A stretch of DNA of 64,000 nucleotides from Toxonevra muliebris (GCA_963691655.1 OY829328.1:71304400-71368399), one strand, 5' to 3'. Counted from the stretch's first letter, positions 11,505 through 23,683 are shown. The notes: a model not told the origin generated them from the sequence alone. Made by a program: numbers and translations.

Positions 11505-12257
11505 AGAATCATGTCGCACAGTAGTGCGTATCCATGCATTTGGTGCTATGCAAAGAAAGATATGCTTCAGGTCTGTGACCAATTAAGATCCACTAAGAAT
11601 GTATTAACGAACTTTGAGAATTGGCGTGCTGCAGGAGCCTCAAAAGAGCATGCAAAAGATTATTTTAATTGCATCCATCCCCCGCTAACTACAACTGCTG
11701 AATATGGAAATCATCCCACCACCAGAATTACAACTAATGCTTGGTTTTTACACATATGTTGAAAGAGTTTGAGACTGAATCTCTGGCCTGGGCAGCAGTT
11801 TGTTACTCTCGAAGTGAAATCACACACGGCGATCCCCACTTCAAGGGAAATTCATGTAAAAAACTGCTGGAAAACACATATGGACATTCAGCGTAGCAAG
11901 GAAAATCTAGGCTTGATGAAATTCATGAAAGTTTTTGATGACTTCAAGAAAGTTGTATCTGCATGTTTCTGAAATGTTCTTGAAAAAGATTACGGAACGT
12001 GTATAGAAGCTTTCAAAAAGAGGTACATGGATTTAGGTGTTAATATAACCTCTAAAGTTCATGCCGTTGTTTTTCACGTTGAACTATTTTGTAAAATAAA
12101 AAGTGTAGAATTAGGATTTTTCAGCGAACAGGCAATGAAATCCGTATATTTTGATTTCAAGACTACCTGGAAAATGAACAAGGTTGCTGAAAATCATCCT
12201 GATTATCCCAAAAAGCGTTTGCGTGCTGTTTGTAGTTATAACAACCTACATGCTTGA
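11505..12257 (+). pseudogene. Unrecognised transposon-like protein remnant
   Basis: Three plus-strand frames together look like one decayed protein. The first part has SSAYPCIWCYAKKDML, a C-x2-C pair as in zinc-binding TE proteins, then NWRAAGASKEHAKDYFNC. A second part, in another frame from about 11,812, reads SRSEITHGDPHFKGNSCKKL. The last part (12,027-12,257) has VHAVVFHVELFC and FFSEQAMKSVYFDFK and ends SYNNLHA. Composition and residue pattern are protein-like, unlike the surrounding AT-rich noise. I recall similar uncharacterised multi-copy proteins in arthropod and cnidarian genomes but cannot name the family. Frameshifts and internal stops make it nonfunctional. No TIRs or tail were found. 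Confidence 0.55.
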
Positions 12258-13450
12258 ACATATTATATATGTACATATGGATCTAAAATAAATATAATTA
12301 TTTTCTTACATTTTTTTATGGCATATTTAGACATGACCATACATAGTAGGATTCCAAAAATACAATAAAAAAAAAATGGTCAAAATATTGGTTACGATGT
12401 TCTTTAGAAATGGTATCGATATATTTACCTTTCAAACCAAATTTTCCAAACGAGTATGTTCACACTTATCAACTACATACAATAGTAAGAATATTTTCAA
12501 AGTCATTGGTAAAAGCTTACAATTAAGTTACAATTTGCGGACAAACTCAATTTGGAATTACATCAATATTCAGTATTAGAAACTATAATGTGTGTGTGTG
12601 TGCTACCTGAAAACCAAACTACAAACAGATGAAAGTATCCATAGTAAACACATATGCATGTATACTGTTTTGTAGATCCATTCAAATTGTTTACGTGAGC
12701 AATATGCTAACAATTTATGGTGATGTATGTTGATGTATGTATGTATGTATCTAAGTATGCATGTAAGTTATTGATATTTAGATACTTATGTGCAATAAAT
12801 GGCAATGGCCACAAAGGACGAACAAACAAAAGTAAATATTATGTATCCAATTTTTATTGTTTGCAATGTCAACAATTTTGGTCAATTGAAAATATCGGCT
12901 TTTCAAAATTGTAACACATCAGTAAACATTACGTACGTAATTGGTTTGTTTCGATTTTCTATGCAATTTAGTTTTACGATAATATTCAAACACATCAAAT
13001 TATAGTACAAACAAACATACCCGCATATTTGTTTCAATATATCTACTTAACCCTTTTTATGAATTATGGAAGTATGTATTTCATTATGCCTATCTAAAGT
13101 ACCAAATTATAAATATGTAAATTTATTATAGCGCAAAATATGCCTGATCTGATTTTGAATTTTTCTTATTATCATTAAATAACACTCTATCTCCTAATAT
13201 ATGTAGATCCTTTGAAGGACTTTAACTGGGAATGCTATACTATAATATAAAAAAATTCATCTGGTAATAGGCAGCAACAAAATTTGTTTTTCAAATGTTA
13301 AGGCAATTTTGTTGATTAAAATAATTTAATGGAAAGTGGAAAATTAATTGAAAGTAATTTTCGTTAATATTGCAAAATTGAAGAATTTTTCTTCTGCTTA
13401 ATTTTTCTTCGAGAAACACTTCAAGAAACAATCAAGATTTTTTTTTTATT
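12258..13450. other. No gene seen; ATGT microsatellite
   Basis: Low-complexity AT-rich DNA. A TGTA/ATGT microsatellite lies near 12,720-12,765 and a short TG run near 12,588-12,602. ORFs in this stretch overlap the microsatellite and are not credible genes. Confidence 0.55.
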
Positions 13451-13454
13451 CTCG

Positions 13455-13930
13455 CGAGGTTAAATTAGGTTAGATTAGGTTGGAGTGACTGCTTTCTGCC
13501 TGAAAGCACACTTAACCCTTTCGGGGCTGAAAGGAAACGAGAGGAGATAGGGAAAAACCAAATTCGGATTCGTATTGTCTGACCCCAATTTCTTGTTACA
13601 ATTTTTAATCAAAGCAGATATTCTACGGCTCTGAAGGCCTGAACTTTCATAAGTCACCGATGGCCCATGGGAATTTTTAATGAATTTTTTTGTATATTTT
13701 TATTACATATTTTTTTGAAGACAGACAAAGTAACTTTGTATTAATTTTTCGCTTAACCCTTTCTTGATCGTAAGGAAACTAGAACCGAGAACAAAACAGA
13801 GTCCACTTTCGCATTCTTCGACCCTAATTTCATTAAAAGAAAGCTCTTGAAAAGTTGTTATTGAAGATCTTAGGGTCACCGGTGACTCACAGCAAAACTT
13901 GTATTTCCAAAAAAGTAAAAAAAAAAAATT
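13455..13930. repeat. GGTTAGATTAGGTTGG-headed repeat, two diverged related blocks
   Basis: The block starts with TTAGGTTAGATTAGGTTGGA and continues CTTAACCCTTTC...AAGGAAAC...ACCCCAATTTC. A second block from about 13,721 carries CTTAACCCTTTC, AAGGAAACTAGA and ACCCTAATTTC in the same order. They look like two old copies of one unit. The heading motif followed by CACACTTA also occurs inverted at 37,500-37,575. The second block may overlap the 3' UTR of the adjacent retrotransposon. Confidence 0.45.
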
Positions 13931-13949
13931 TAAATATGGGAAAGGGTTA

Positions 13950-15240
13950 AGCATACGTTGGGTCATTGTGATACCATAGTATTGGGCAACTCCACCATTT
14001 ATGGAGTGAAGAACTATGAAGATAATATTTATGGTAGACTAGTGAAGGATAAGTGAGCCCAGGATGTTTAGACTCCTCCTGACCAAACATGGGCATTCAT
14101 ACATGAAACGGCGGACGGCTTCTTCTTTTTCCTCAGGGACGCCGCACGGACAGAAGCTATTGAATGGCAGTTCTAGTATTGCAGCATGTCTACCAATTAT
14201 ACCGTGTTCCGTGAACACCGAAGTAGTAATGCTAATGTAGTTTCAGCTAAGGTTGTGTAGCTGTCTGGTCCGTTTATTGGCCATTGTGGTCCATCTTAGC
14301 CTGGTATTGCTATAAGTATACTCTGCTACCCAGGATCTTTTTGCTTCCTTAAGGTGGTGCAGGAAGGTGATATATCGATAAACTGCGAGCCCCGCTGAGC
14401 TAACTCTTCGGCCTCGCAGTTACTTGAAATACCTATGTATGTATTCAAATACCCCATATGCGAGTGACTCGACAAAAAGTTGGAGTAGTGAAAACATCGG
14501 CAAAGGACTTGATTGCTGCTTGGCTGTCCGTGAAAATGCAAATATTCTGATCGAAAAAATCGTTGTAAATAAGCTTCAAAGACGCTTGTTAAATAGCCAT
14601 TACTTCCGCCAGAAAGACACTGAAATGGTCAGGAAGTCGGAATGATAGTCTGAGGCCCAACTTGCTAGAAAAGATGCAACAGCCGACCTATTTGTTTGGA
14701 CCTACATGTGTAAATGTCAATGGGATTATTAGTGACCGCCTCATCACTCATTCCTCTCTACTGGGGATGTAGTTGTGGTTTAAACTAGGTGTGTAGGTAT
14801 GTAATTGTGGTTTATACTAGGTGTAGAGCAAATATAGTCTACATTAGTCGGTCAGATGAATCCTGGATTAGTATTTTAGAATGGCACAGGTTCAACCTAT
14901 ACCAACGAGTTAAAGCACTGAGTCCGGCAACAGAACACTTAGCTTGTTGCTTAATCAGGAATGAAGTTGGCAACCAATAAAGTATTGCGAAGAAAGCTTT
15001 CGTAGAGGTAATACGGAGAGCCCCAGTGATCAATATGGCTGCCGTTCTTCTAACCTTATCCAGTGGTTTCAGGTTAACCGCCTTCAAAGTAGCTGAGCAC
15101 CACAAGACGGATCCTTAAAGGAGATTAGGCTCTACCACTATTTTTTAGAGCCTGGAAGTGACTCGAGCTTGAAATCGCCATCTCGAGCTTGAACGGCTTT
15201 CTTACAGCAGTAAAGAGCACAAGAGGCTTTGACATTTTTC
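13950..15240 (-). pseudogene. Non-LTR retrotransposon ORF2 remnant (RT thumb, RNase H, C-terminal domain)
   Basis: On the minus strand, the RT C-terminus is clear: SVLWCSATLKAVNLKPLDKV and RRTAAILITGALRITS (about 14,990-15,130). RNase H follows with CIFTDSQAAIKSF at 14,503-14,543, containing the third catalytic Asp, then SHMGYLNT and NCEAEELAQRGSQF. The C-terminal domain has CPCGVPEEKEEAVRRFM and YECPCL near 14,090-14,160. Many frameshifts and stops separate these parts. The sequence differs from the 9-10.7 kb and 36-37 kb elements, so it is a third RNase H-bearing family. It is 5'-truncated near 15,240, and no poly(A) or target duplication is evident. Confidence 0.85.
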
Positions 15241-16178
15241 AATTATACTATATACGTATACATATCAATGAAGAAGTGTTTAAAATCTCCTTGTAATTTA
15301 TGATCTTGTACATAAACATATAGTATTCACATATCATATATCAAATGTATGCATGGGCATTCGTATCAACATACGTCAAAATTAAATAAATTGCGGGTAT
15401 CCTTTTTGAATGCCATCACACAACAAATACAAAAATAACAATAACCACTCTATGAAAAAATAACAACAAAATATCAACAACAGAAGGCGATGTCATACTC
15501 TTACTTACACTTTTGAAACTATACCTATGGCAATATTTTATGTGCTTTGCACTCTGATGCGCATCTAATGCGCTTCTTTTAGAAGAAAGTTGAAAATAGA
15601 TTCCGTGTATGAATGAACAAAAATCAACACAATACTGCAAAACCAAAAATTATGTAGGTAAAGTTCGGTTTTGTTCGTTCTGGTCGTCGATGTGGAATTT
15701 TTTAAACCAAGTTTATCATTGTGAAGTTTTACTGCTATGATGTCCAAAGCCAAAGTTTTTCGTTATGAAAAGTTACACCGAACCTCTACCTTTAATCTGT
15801 ACCCATGTTTTCGCGGCTTTTGGTACAAATGTATCGAATTTTGTTCCTTTTTATCCTCCTTTTTACCTATATTAACGTCAACATATTCGAATGAAACTTA
15901 CATCATTAGAAAGATAAAGTGGTGAAGCATGCTAAAAAATAGTACAATACAAAATAGTTTTATGCGAGTATGTTGATGTTAAAGTAGGTAAAAAAAGTTG
16001 TTCACAACAACAACAACAATAGAGTAGTTTTTTTTTTCATTTTATCATTCACACGGTCTGGAATCGTTGGCAACTAAGCACGCCAAATAAAAAAAAAACT
16101 AAAGTGCCAAAAATTTTCCATTTTTTCAATTAAATCATTTATTCCTTTCAGTTTATAAATGGAAATATGAATATAATA
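15241..16178. other. No gene seen
   Basis: AT-rich with CAA microsatellite (near 16,005-16,020) and several short ORFs without domains. The sequence ends at the TA that flanks the outer mariner. Confidence 0.5.
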
Positions 16179-16579
16179 CGGAGGGACTAAAAAAAATGCT
16201 GGGCGAATTCAGTCCCTGAAAGTGTAATGAAGTTGTTCGTTTTTCCAGCAAAGTGGGCTGGGGCATTATCGTCATGCAATTAAGCAGTAACCGTCTGTCC
16301 AGTTTTCAGAGGAATAACAGCTACAATAATTTAATATCATTATTTTTGCCACTGATTTCTACTGCTTGGCTTTAACCAACGACTGTTGCTTGGTTTCTGA
16401 GTCGTATTTGAATAACCGAACTTCATCACTTGTTATTTTTGAAGAAAATATTAGGTAAAAAAAAAATAAATCAGTTAAAATTCGTGCTACTGTTGTGATG
16501 GCGGCGAAATTTCTACCGACTTTCTGTCAGTAGCTTTTCGTTTTCTTGTCTCCATGCTGACTGTTTGCAGTCAATACTA

Positions 16580-17786
16580 TTAGGAGTATGAATGTATAAA
16601 CTCGTAATTGTGACTAACTTTATATCTATCATACGCTCCATTTTTTTGACATTGACAGCTATTCTATCTCGAAGAGCGCCAAAAATACTATAAAAATTGA
16701 TCTGTCAAATAATTTTCATAATTTTACAAAAATGTTTTACTATAGCTGAAAATGTCGAATTTCGTGCCAACAAAACAACATTTGCGGGAAGTTTTAATTT
16801 GCTTCTTCCATTTAAAGAAAAACGAAGCTGAAGCACATCGTTTACTCACTGAAGCTTATCCTGACTGTGCTATAGACGTTAGAATGTGTCAGGTGTGGTA
16901 TGTCCGTTTCAAAAGTGGTGATTTTGATGTTGAAGACAGGGAATGTTCAGGCGGCCCGAAAAAGTTCGAAAATGAAGAATTGAAGGCATTACTCGAAGAA
17001 GATTCATGTCAAACGAAATAAGAACTTGAAGAATCTTTAGGAGTTGATCAATTAACCATTTCTAAACGATTAAAAGCATTGAGAATGATTCAAAAGTAAG
17101 GAAATTGAGTGCCGTACGAATTTAAGCCGAGAGAAGCGATGAAAAGTGGATACGTTACGATAATCCAAAGCGTAAAAAATCATGGGGACCGCCCAGTCAT
17201 GCATCAACATCAACGGCAAAGCCGAACATCCATGGATCCAAGCTCATGCTGTGTATTTGGTGGGATATGAAAGGTGTCGTGTATTATGAGCTGTTGAAAC
17301 CGAATGAAACGATCACTGGCGACCGCTACCGACTACAATTGATACGTTTGAATCGAGCATTAAAGGATAAGAGGCCAGAATATGAGAATAGACACGACGA
17401 AGTTATTCTTCAGCACGATAATGCTCGGCCGCATGTTGCAAGCAAGTAAAAACATACTTGGAAACGCTGAAATGGAAAGTGCTACTCCACCCGCCGTATT
17501 CTCCAGACATTGCTCCTTCTGATTATCACTTGTTTCGATCGATGACACATGGCCTGGCTGAACAGCACTTCCGTTCTTCCGTAGAACTCAAAAAATGGGT
17601 CGATGCGTGGAGAGCCTCAAAAGATGAGGAGTTCTTTCGACGCGGATTCCGTATACTACCAGAAAGATGGGAAAAGGTTGTGGCTAACGATGGACAATAC
17701 TTTAAAGAATAAATTTGAAAATCACTTTTTCACAATAAATGTCCAAATTACGAAAAAAATACGAGTTTATACATTCATACTCCCAA
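16580..17786 (+). mobile_element. mariner element (1,207 bp) nested in the older one
   Basis: The inverted repeats begin TTAGGAGTATGAATGTATAA at 16,580 and TTGGGAGTATGAATGTATAA (reverse complement) at 17,786. TA duplications lie at 16,578-16,579 and 17,787-17,788. The repeats continue to ACTCGTA, about 27 bp. The copy at 30,159-30,920 has the same ends. The nesting shows this family was active after the outer element had inserted. Confidence 0.93.
16752..17712 (+). pseudogene. mariner transposase, frameshifted with internal deletion
   Basis: It begins MSNFVPTKQHLREVLICFFH, the helix-turn-helix start of the mariner (Mos1-like) family, with WYVRFKSGDFDVED and TISKRLKAL following. The catalytic core includes DEKW, LCIWWDMKGVVYYELLKP, HDNARPHVASK and YSPDIAPSDYHLF, the last matching the D34D spacing of mariners. 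It ends ILPERWEKVVANDGQYFKE near the expected length of about 345 residues. Roughly 30 codons before DEKW are deleted, there is a stop after SCQTK (17,019), and at least two frameshifts occur. It is inactive. The subfamily looks nearest to mauritiana/Mos1-type by motif, but this is from memory. Confidence 0.92.
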
Positions 17787-17844
17787 TATATCAAAACTTT
17801 ATTCAATTTTGTCAACTGAGTGAACTTTTGTTAGTCCCCTCGTA

Positions 17845-19104
17845 TATTAGGTACAGGTAAGAAAAATTATTATTTAAAATTGTACTTTTTTAAGAAAATC
17901 CTCAACTTATTTTTATGAAGTTCAGAAAATATTAAGAACAAAATCACAAATTTCTTTGAAGGAAAAATTTTAAATTCTTCAAAAAGTGATATTTTAGCAC
18001 CTTGTGCCTGTTTTAGAAGAAAAATATCATTTAAAGCAAAATAGACCGGCTCTTTTTGCAAAATAGAATAATTTTTTGTTGTGACTGAAAATGAGCGCGC
18101 TCATTTGTGCGACCATTGAACAAAGTATTTTTTCCTCTTTCGCTTCAGTACAATTCTTCAATCGTTCAAAGAAAATAACGACCAGCATGACAACAACGCA
18201 GCAAAGGGGAAAAAATCATGTGTACTAAATAGAACAACACATCAAAATCATCCATAACGCACACAAAACCTAACGGCACCATCACAGCAGGCTGCGATAG
18301 AAATTAAAATTTAAAATATCAAGCCAATCACAGAAAAGCAACAGAATATCACCTCATATTTTCCAGTCGCGACAAGGAAGAAGAAGAACTCTCTAGAAAA
18401 TAAGAAGCACAGCAGTATTCTTGGTCAGTGTGAGCACATGAGACGACACTAAGAGAGCCATCACTAATACAACCACATTTTCGCTCTACCTCGGTACAAA
18501 GATGGCCGCCATCGATCTCAGCTGATTCTTAGCAGCTGATACTCGATTCCATATGTTTTGCAATATTACACCACACTTACAATGATGCCACTCCTTAAAG
18601 TGTAAAAATCTCCTAATTAACTGAAAATCTCCTTATTTTAGTATAAGTAAAATTTAGCAATGGACAGATATTTGCAATTATCGGCCCATAGTATATAATA
18701 TCTTTCAGCATTGTTGTTCATTCAAACCAGATTTTGATCGTTTAAAACTAGATTTTAAATAAAATAGAGTTGTACAGACTCCGTACTACAGAGTGAATAT
18801 AGAAATATTTCAATTAGTTGTATGAAAAACTTATTACTTTGCTGACAAAGAAAATGTTGGTATTTATTTTATTGTTTGAACGTTTATCACCAGAAAATAA
18901 GTGACAAATCCATTTGATATTTATAAAATATACATACATTATAAAAATATTTTGTGTGCACATGAATTAGATAAGTAAAGAGAAGGCAACTGGTTGGTAG
19001 CAGTAAAAGTAAAAGAAACGCCGCTACTGAAAATATTGTGCAAATACAATATTCACTTCTTTTTATTAAAGTTTAAAAGAATTGCTCAAATATTCTAATA
19101 CCAT
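17845..19104. other. No gene confirmed; GC-richer block at about 18,060-18,560
   Basis: Most of the stretch is AT-rich. The block 18,060-18,560 is less AT-biased, with CATCGATCTCAGCTGATTCT and a repeated CAGCTG E-box near 18,515-18,540 and an initiator-like TTCAGTA at 18,144. It could be regulatory or 5' UTR sequence. I see no ORF, TATA box or splice site that decides this. Confidence 0.3.
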
Positions 19105-19414
19105 GTTCCCATTGAGCCGAAATTGCGTAGTTTCGGCAAATGGTTTCGAACGAATCTGCAATCGTTCACATTGTGAAGCTGGTTTCGATTATGGTTTTGA
19201 TTGACAGTTCATTATTTATTTCTTGTTGTAAAATGCCGGCAGCTAATATAATTATTCCTAATGTTGAATAAATTTGACTACGAAGAGAATCAAAATGATA
19301 AACGAAATAAAAGTGTATAGGAGAAAGCGTCAATTATTATTTTTTCACTTCAACCGCAGTCACTAGCAGCCTTGCTGCCGCAGCTCCTCCGCCATTTATT
19401 CATATGTATGACAG
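19105..19414. repeat. Partial copy of the GTTCC-ended MITE
   Basis: From GTTCCCATTGAGCCGAAATT this matches the left half of the MITE at 2,747-3,422, including CAATCGTTCACATTGTGAAG and the TTGTTGTAAAATGCCG stretch, then stops being similar near 19,414. The right terminus is missing. AT precedes the left end, as in the other copy. Confidence 0.82.
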
Positions 19415-20450
19415 CGGATGAGGAACAAAGGAAAGACGTGCGGGAGAGTAAGTTTGGTCTACCAACGACAGACAATCCCTAGTGACTTAGAGGCGAACCA
19501 GTTAGAAATACGCCAGGTCTTACTCCTGTGCATGACGTGTTTTGATCGACGTGCATGGTTGTAAGCCGACCTGGTCCCTGGGAGGGAGACAACGAACAGA
19601 AACAGTAACACCGGGTACACCAAAAACGCGAAGCACGCACACCAGTATTTTTTCCTACATCGCTAGCAGTGGCACTACATCAGCGTATCCACATAATTAC
19701 ATACACTACACTCGGCACTGTATTTTTCTCTGGCGCAACAGCGGCGTTACACCAGCGCACACACGTCGTCATCCACGGTACACCCATCATTTCTACAGAC
19801 TACGCCCCAGCATTGTGTTTCTTTATGAATAAGTGTTTACACCTGAATATTAAATGAATTAAGAATGAATAAATGGTGTCTTTGAGTATGAATAAAACTG
19901 GGGTCTCCTGCAAAATATAAATAGTTGTAACAAAAGGAACATCTGGAGCCCTCTGAGCTCTACCCCGGCCACAGAAAGAAGGTTTCGTTACAATATGTAT
20001 AGAACTATGTGCTCCAACTCTCCCACAGATGCACAACAGAATGCATTACGATACGCCTCTCATTGCTGTTGGGATTGAAGGAATTCATCATACAACCACA
20101 CTAAAATCATACGTAAATATATGTACATTGTACAAACAATATTCGTAGTTGTATGATAACAAAACAAAAATACTCATACATGCACACATACATATATCAA
20201 AGTAACGCATTATGTAAATATACAGTTACTTATAACTTCATACTTACACATATGCAATTTGAAAAGCAAAAAAAAAAACAAAACAAAATAAATAAATTTT
20301 TAAATTTTATTGCAACAAAAATTTTGACGACATTATTTATGAGAGAAACATTGAATAGACCTACCAATATAAGTAAAAAAGAGGCATTCACACACACACC
20401 CACACATAAACAGTTAAATTACTTACTACTTCAACGTTAGTTTTGCAGCG
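19415..20450. other. Unrecognised, GC-richer than surroundings
   Basis: The stretch 19,415-20,035 is less AT-rich, with CGCA-containing and ACAC-containing sequence, an AATAAA-containing block (about 19,870-19,900) and then GCTCTACCCCGGCC. It could be a decayed LTR or an untranslated exon. No TG...CA boundaries, primer-binding site or domain could be confirmed. The remainder is AT-rich with ACAC runs near 20,390. Confidence 0.3.
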
Positions 20451-20494
20451 CACCTCACGTGGGGCAATCCTCCGTACATAAATACACTGTACTC

Positions 20495-20590
20495 AGTTGA
20501 CTGCTGACTATTACCATTGCCGGAGCTGGCATAGGGTACGCTCCAATCTGCATTTTATCTCCCAACCTATCTTCATACCTGTCGTATACG
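20495..20590 (+). promoter_or_regulatory. Possible initiator and non-coding first exon
   Basis: ACTCAGTTGA at 20,491-20,500 matches the arthropod initiator TCAGTT with +1 at 20,495. ATACG|GTAAGTAC at 20,586-20,595 is a near-perfect 5' splice site about 95 bases downstream. GGAGC at +28 only partly fits a DPE. No ORF is required, so this would be an untranslated exon. There is no direct evidence of transcription. Confidence 0.25.
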
Positions 20591-20599
20591 GTAAGTACA

Positions 20600-21399
20600 T
20601 ACATTCACATTTGTTACCAAGTCATAAATATTTATTTGAAATTACAATATTTTCCATACGATTGTGTGTTTATGAATGTGTGTGTGTGTGTTTTTGATTG
20701 TGAAATTTTAATGCTATTTTCAACGAAATTATCGTAATTGTGAAAGTAATAAAATGGCGTGAATAACAATCCATAATATTTATTTAATGTAAACAAAATT
20801 GAAGGAAATCGCTAATAATAATTTACCAAATGAGTCGTAAAAAATAAAAAGTCGTTAAGTTTTTCTAACAATCTGCATAAATTCCTCCTTCATAGTTAGT
20901 TCCCCATACTTATTTGCATGTCACACAACAAACAACAACAGCAAATGCGATAATTTAAGTGGCATCGTGCACGAATAGCTTAAGTATTTTGGTAAAAACA
21001 TTTAAAATTATATAAACTTTAATCAGGCTATACATACATACATAATGGGTCATATACATATTGACTACTTTGCTTTGTTTGTTGGTAGTTAGTTTGAGAA
21101 AAAGCACGTGATTCTATGCTCAATTAAATATGCAAAATGGCATGGCAACATTTTGCGGCATTTCACCTAATTTTACGTTTCGTGTTTTAATTTTTTATGA
21201 ACGTACATTAATATTCCTTATTTTGATTCTCAACTAATTGGAGAATTCCCGGCATTGCTCAGGGATTATGTAAGTATAAAGTTGTGATTACTCGTATACC
21301 TTTTGATTTTTTTGCGATTTTACACCGAGTTTAGTATTTAATTTCTCTGGAGGGAAACTAAATTGTAATTATAGCAACCTTTGCGCCAGTTAGAGTTGA
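20600..21399. other. No gene seen
   Basis: AT-rich with a TG run near 20,680-20,690 and CATA repeats near 21,028. Nothing else recognisable. Confidence 0.5.
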
Positions 21400-22985
21400 A
21401 GGAGGACTGAACTAAACCAAAGCACTCAAAGATAAGGCTCCGTAGTATCGTCGACCTCAAGACGCGATTAGGAGGTTGGATCTGTGATGACGCCCATGTT
21501 AGTCATATGCTGAGTACATGTGTTACGCCTTGTGATAACATCCACTTGTAATCTTAGGTCCTTTCTTGTCTCACGAAGCACTTTGCGGTTCTTCAGGAGT
21601 CAAGAAATGACCATCTTTCTCTATGGATAGAACCCACGAAATCGTTGATCCAAAGCATGATGTCCCCAGAACATACGCCAAGAAAAGGTTCCGGACCCAT
21701 AGTGTAATTACAGAGCTTTCATTAGCTAGTTCATCAGCTAATTTATTCCTGCAATACCACAGTGTCCGGGAACCCATATAAGGCATAACTTGTTTTGTTT
21801 TGCAAAACTATTTAGTTTTGGCTTACATTTGCTGGCCAAATTTGAAGAGCTAACAGGGATAGCAAGGGCCTCCACCGCAGCTTGGCTATCACTGCAGATG
21901 CCTATGTACTTCCCACGCCACTCCTTTCAAATATCCAGCCTGCCACTTCCAGGATAGCGAAAACGTCCGTTAGGAAAACTGTCGCCATCTATGCAGTAGA
22001 AATAGAGTACTTGGTCTCATGGTCCAAGTACTACAGAATCTAGTACCGTTTGAAGTTTTGGATCCGCCGGTATAGAAGGCATGACGAAGACCTCGGAGTA
22101 AGACCTTTGGAGTTAACCATTGATCTCGTTCCAGGAACCTGGCATCAAAAACAGTAAGCACTGTACTGACAACTGGTGGTATATCTGACTGAGCCCAATA
22201 TCCGCCTCGACATGCCAGCCCCCGTTTTAACCGGAGTCTGTAAGCCGCTCTCATTACTTCGTTACGGATTTGAAGAGCCAGAGGAAGCAAGTCAAGCAAG
22301 GCATTGAGGGCATCACCAGATGTAGTACACATTGCAGCAGTGATACTCAAGCACACACTTCTCTGAAGCCTGGTCAATGAGAATACTATGGACTTAACTA
22401 AAGTTCGTCTACACCACGGAGGCTTGGATAACATGGCATGAATCCATCGAATGATGGTTTCTTCAACACCATATTGTCTGACCGAAGAGCACATCGAGTC
22501 GAGGGTAACGTTGACAAAAGTCAATGCGATATTGGCAAACACTCCCAGGGTGTAGTTCCCTGCTTCCATCCCCTGATGCATGTTGTCGAGAATTGAGAAG
22601 GTTTTGACTCAGAACGTTCAGCCTGATGTGCTTCTCGACCATGTGTTCCAGATTTTTAAGCAAAAACGAAGCCAAGCTTATCGGTCGGAATTTTTCCGGT
22701 AGAGCGTAGTTATGCCTTCTCGGTTTAGGAATAAACACAACTTTAACCGAGCGCCAAATACGTGGAATATATTAATGAACGAGACAAGCCATGAAGATCC
22801 TTTCCGGTACCTTTATAAGATTTTTTCCTCCCCGCTTCAGCATGATTGAATAAATGCTGCTAGGTCTAAGCTTCATGGTCACTAGGCCTAAGCTCCTATA
22901 GCTCCTATATATATATTGAGAAGGCTCAAAATATTTCCAATTTTCCAAAAAATCATCTGCATTGAAAAGCATTTACTTTTCATAA
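21400..22985 (-). pseudogene. Non-LTR retrotransposon ORF2 remnant with large internal deletion
   Basis: Minus-strand RT begins near 22,900 and reads VFIPKPRRHNYALPEKFRPI then SLASFLLKNLEHMVEKHIR, the conserved RT fingers/palm entry. It continues to IIRWIHAMLS, after which the palm with the catalytic box is deleted. The thumb resumes as RLQRSVCLSITAAMCTTSGD. RNase H has YTGGSKTS where FTDGS is expected, so the first catalytic Asp is lost, and CRNKLADELANESS in place of GNEKADELA. Stops and frameshifts are frequent toward 21,400. No tail or target duplication was recognised. It is related at a distance to the 9-10.7 kb element (ALNALLDLLPL compared with DALLNLPPL). Confidence 0.85.
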
Positions 22986-22989
22986 ACGA

Positions 22990-23683
22990 AGAACTTTAGG
23001 ACTAATTCCTAGTTTGATCTGAATTGGCCTGATTTTGATACGAGTGTTGGTCTGAATTTCGGTGCGAAACCGGTCTCAATTTTGTTTTAAATTTTGGTCC
23101 AAATTCTACTGAAACTTTGTTTTAGTTTTTGTTTAATTTGTTATCTGAATTCGGTCTAAAGTTTTGTCTACTTTTAGACTATATTTGTGTTTTCCACTGG
23201 TTTTTGGTCTGAATTTTGTTTTGCTTTCGTTCAGTATTTGATGTCTTTTTGGCCTAAAGTTTGAATTTTGGGTTTTTAGTCTGAGTTTTGGTCTGGATTC
23301 GATAGATTTTTGTTAAAATTTTTGTCTGAATATTGTTTCAACCAAGATTTTGGTATGAATTTGGTATAATTTTGATCAAGATTTTTGATCTGAATTTGGT
23401 CATTTTCTTGATTTGAATTTCGATCTGAAAAAAAGCGTTTGAATTTTATTAAAAAAATTGGTCGAAATTTCCGCCAAAATTTCTATCCGATTTTAATTTA
23501 AATTTTGGTCTCAGTTTTGTTCCAGTTATCCTTTAATTTTTGGTCTGCATTTTTGTACTTTGATAAAAGTTTTGCACTAGTTTTTGGTCTAGATCTGGGT
23601 TTTGGTAGATATTGAGTCTGAGATTTATCCAGCAATTTAGTAAAATCAGTCCTCCGCAAACCCAAATCCTAGAACTGCCACTG
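22990..23683 (-). repeat. GGTCTGAAT tract with one hAT-like terminus (partial element copy)
   Basis: The tract repeats TTTTGGTCTGAATTT on the plus strand. Its right edge, read as reverse complement from 23,683, is CAGTGGCAGTTCTAGGATTT, matching the left terminus of the complete element at 61,181 (CAGTGGCGGTTCTTGGTTTT). The next about 120 bases also align with 61,200-61,320. The opposite terminus is absent near 22,990, so this is a truncated copy. Confidence 0.82.

Larger units (their letters stand above)
16179..17842 (-). mobile_element. Older mariner-like element interrupted by a younger mariner
   Basis: The ends CGGAGGGACTAAAAAAA (16,179) and, as reverse complement from 17,842, CGAGGGGACTAACAAAA form mariner-type inverted repeats, each next to TA (16,177-16,178 and 17,843-17,844). 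The minus-strand translation of 16,200-16,575 contains decayed transposase text such as ETKQQSS-like and DNAPAHF-like pieces in several frames. Only about 460 bp of this element remain outside the inner insertion, so it is also internally deleted. Confidence 0.7.

Noticed and set aside
13703..13966. 87-codon minus-strand ORF
   Set aside because: Phe/Leu-rich and within repeat or 3' UTR sequence, with no domain.
19415..20040. Possible solo LTR
   Set aside because: An AATAAA-like block and GC-richer composition suggested an LTR, but no TG...CA ends, target duplication, primer-binding site or second copy could be seen.
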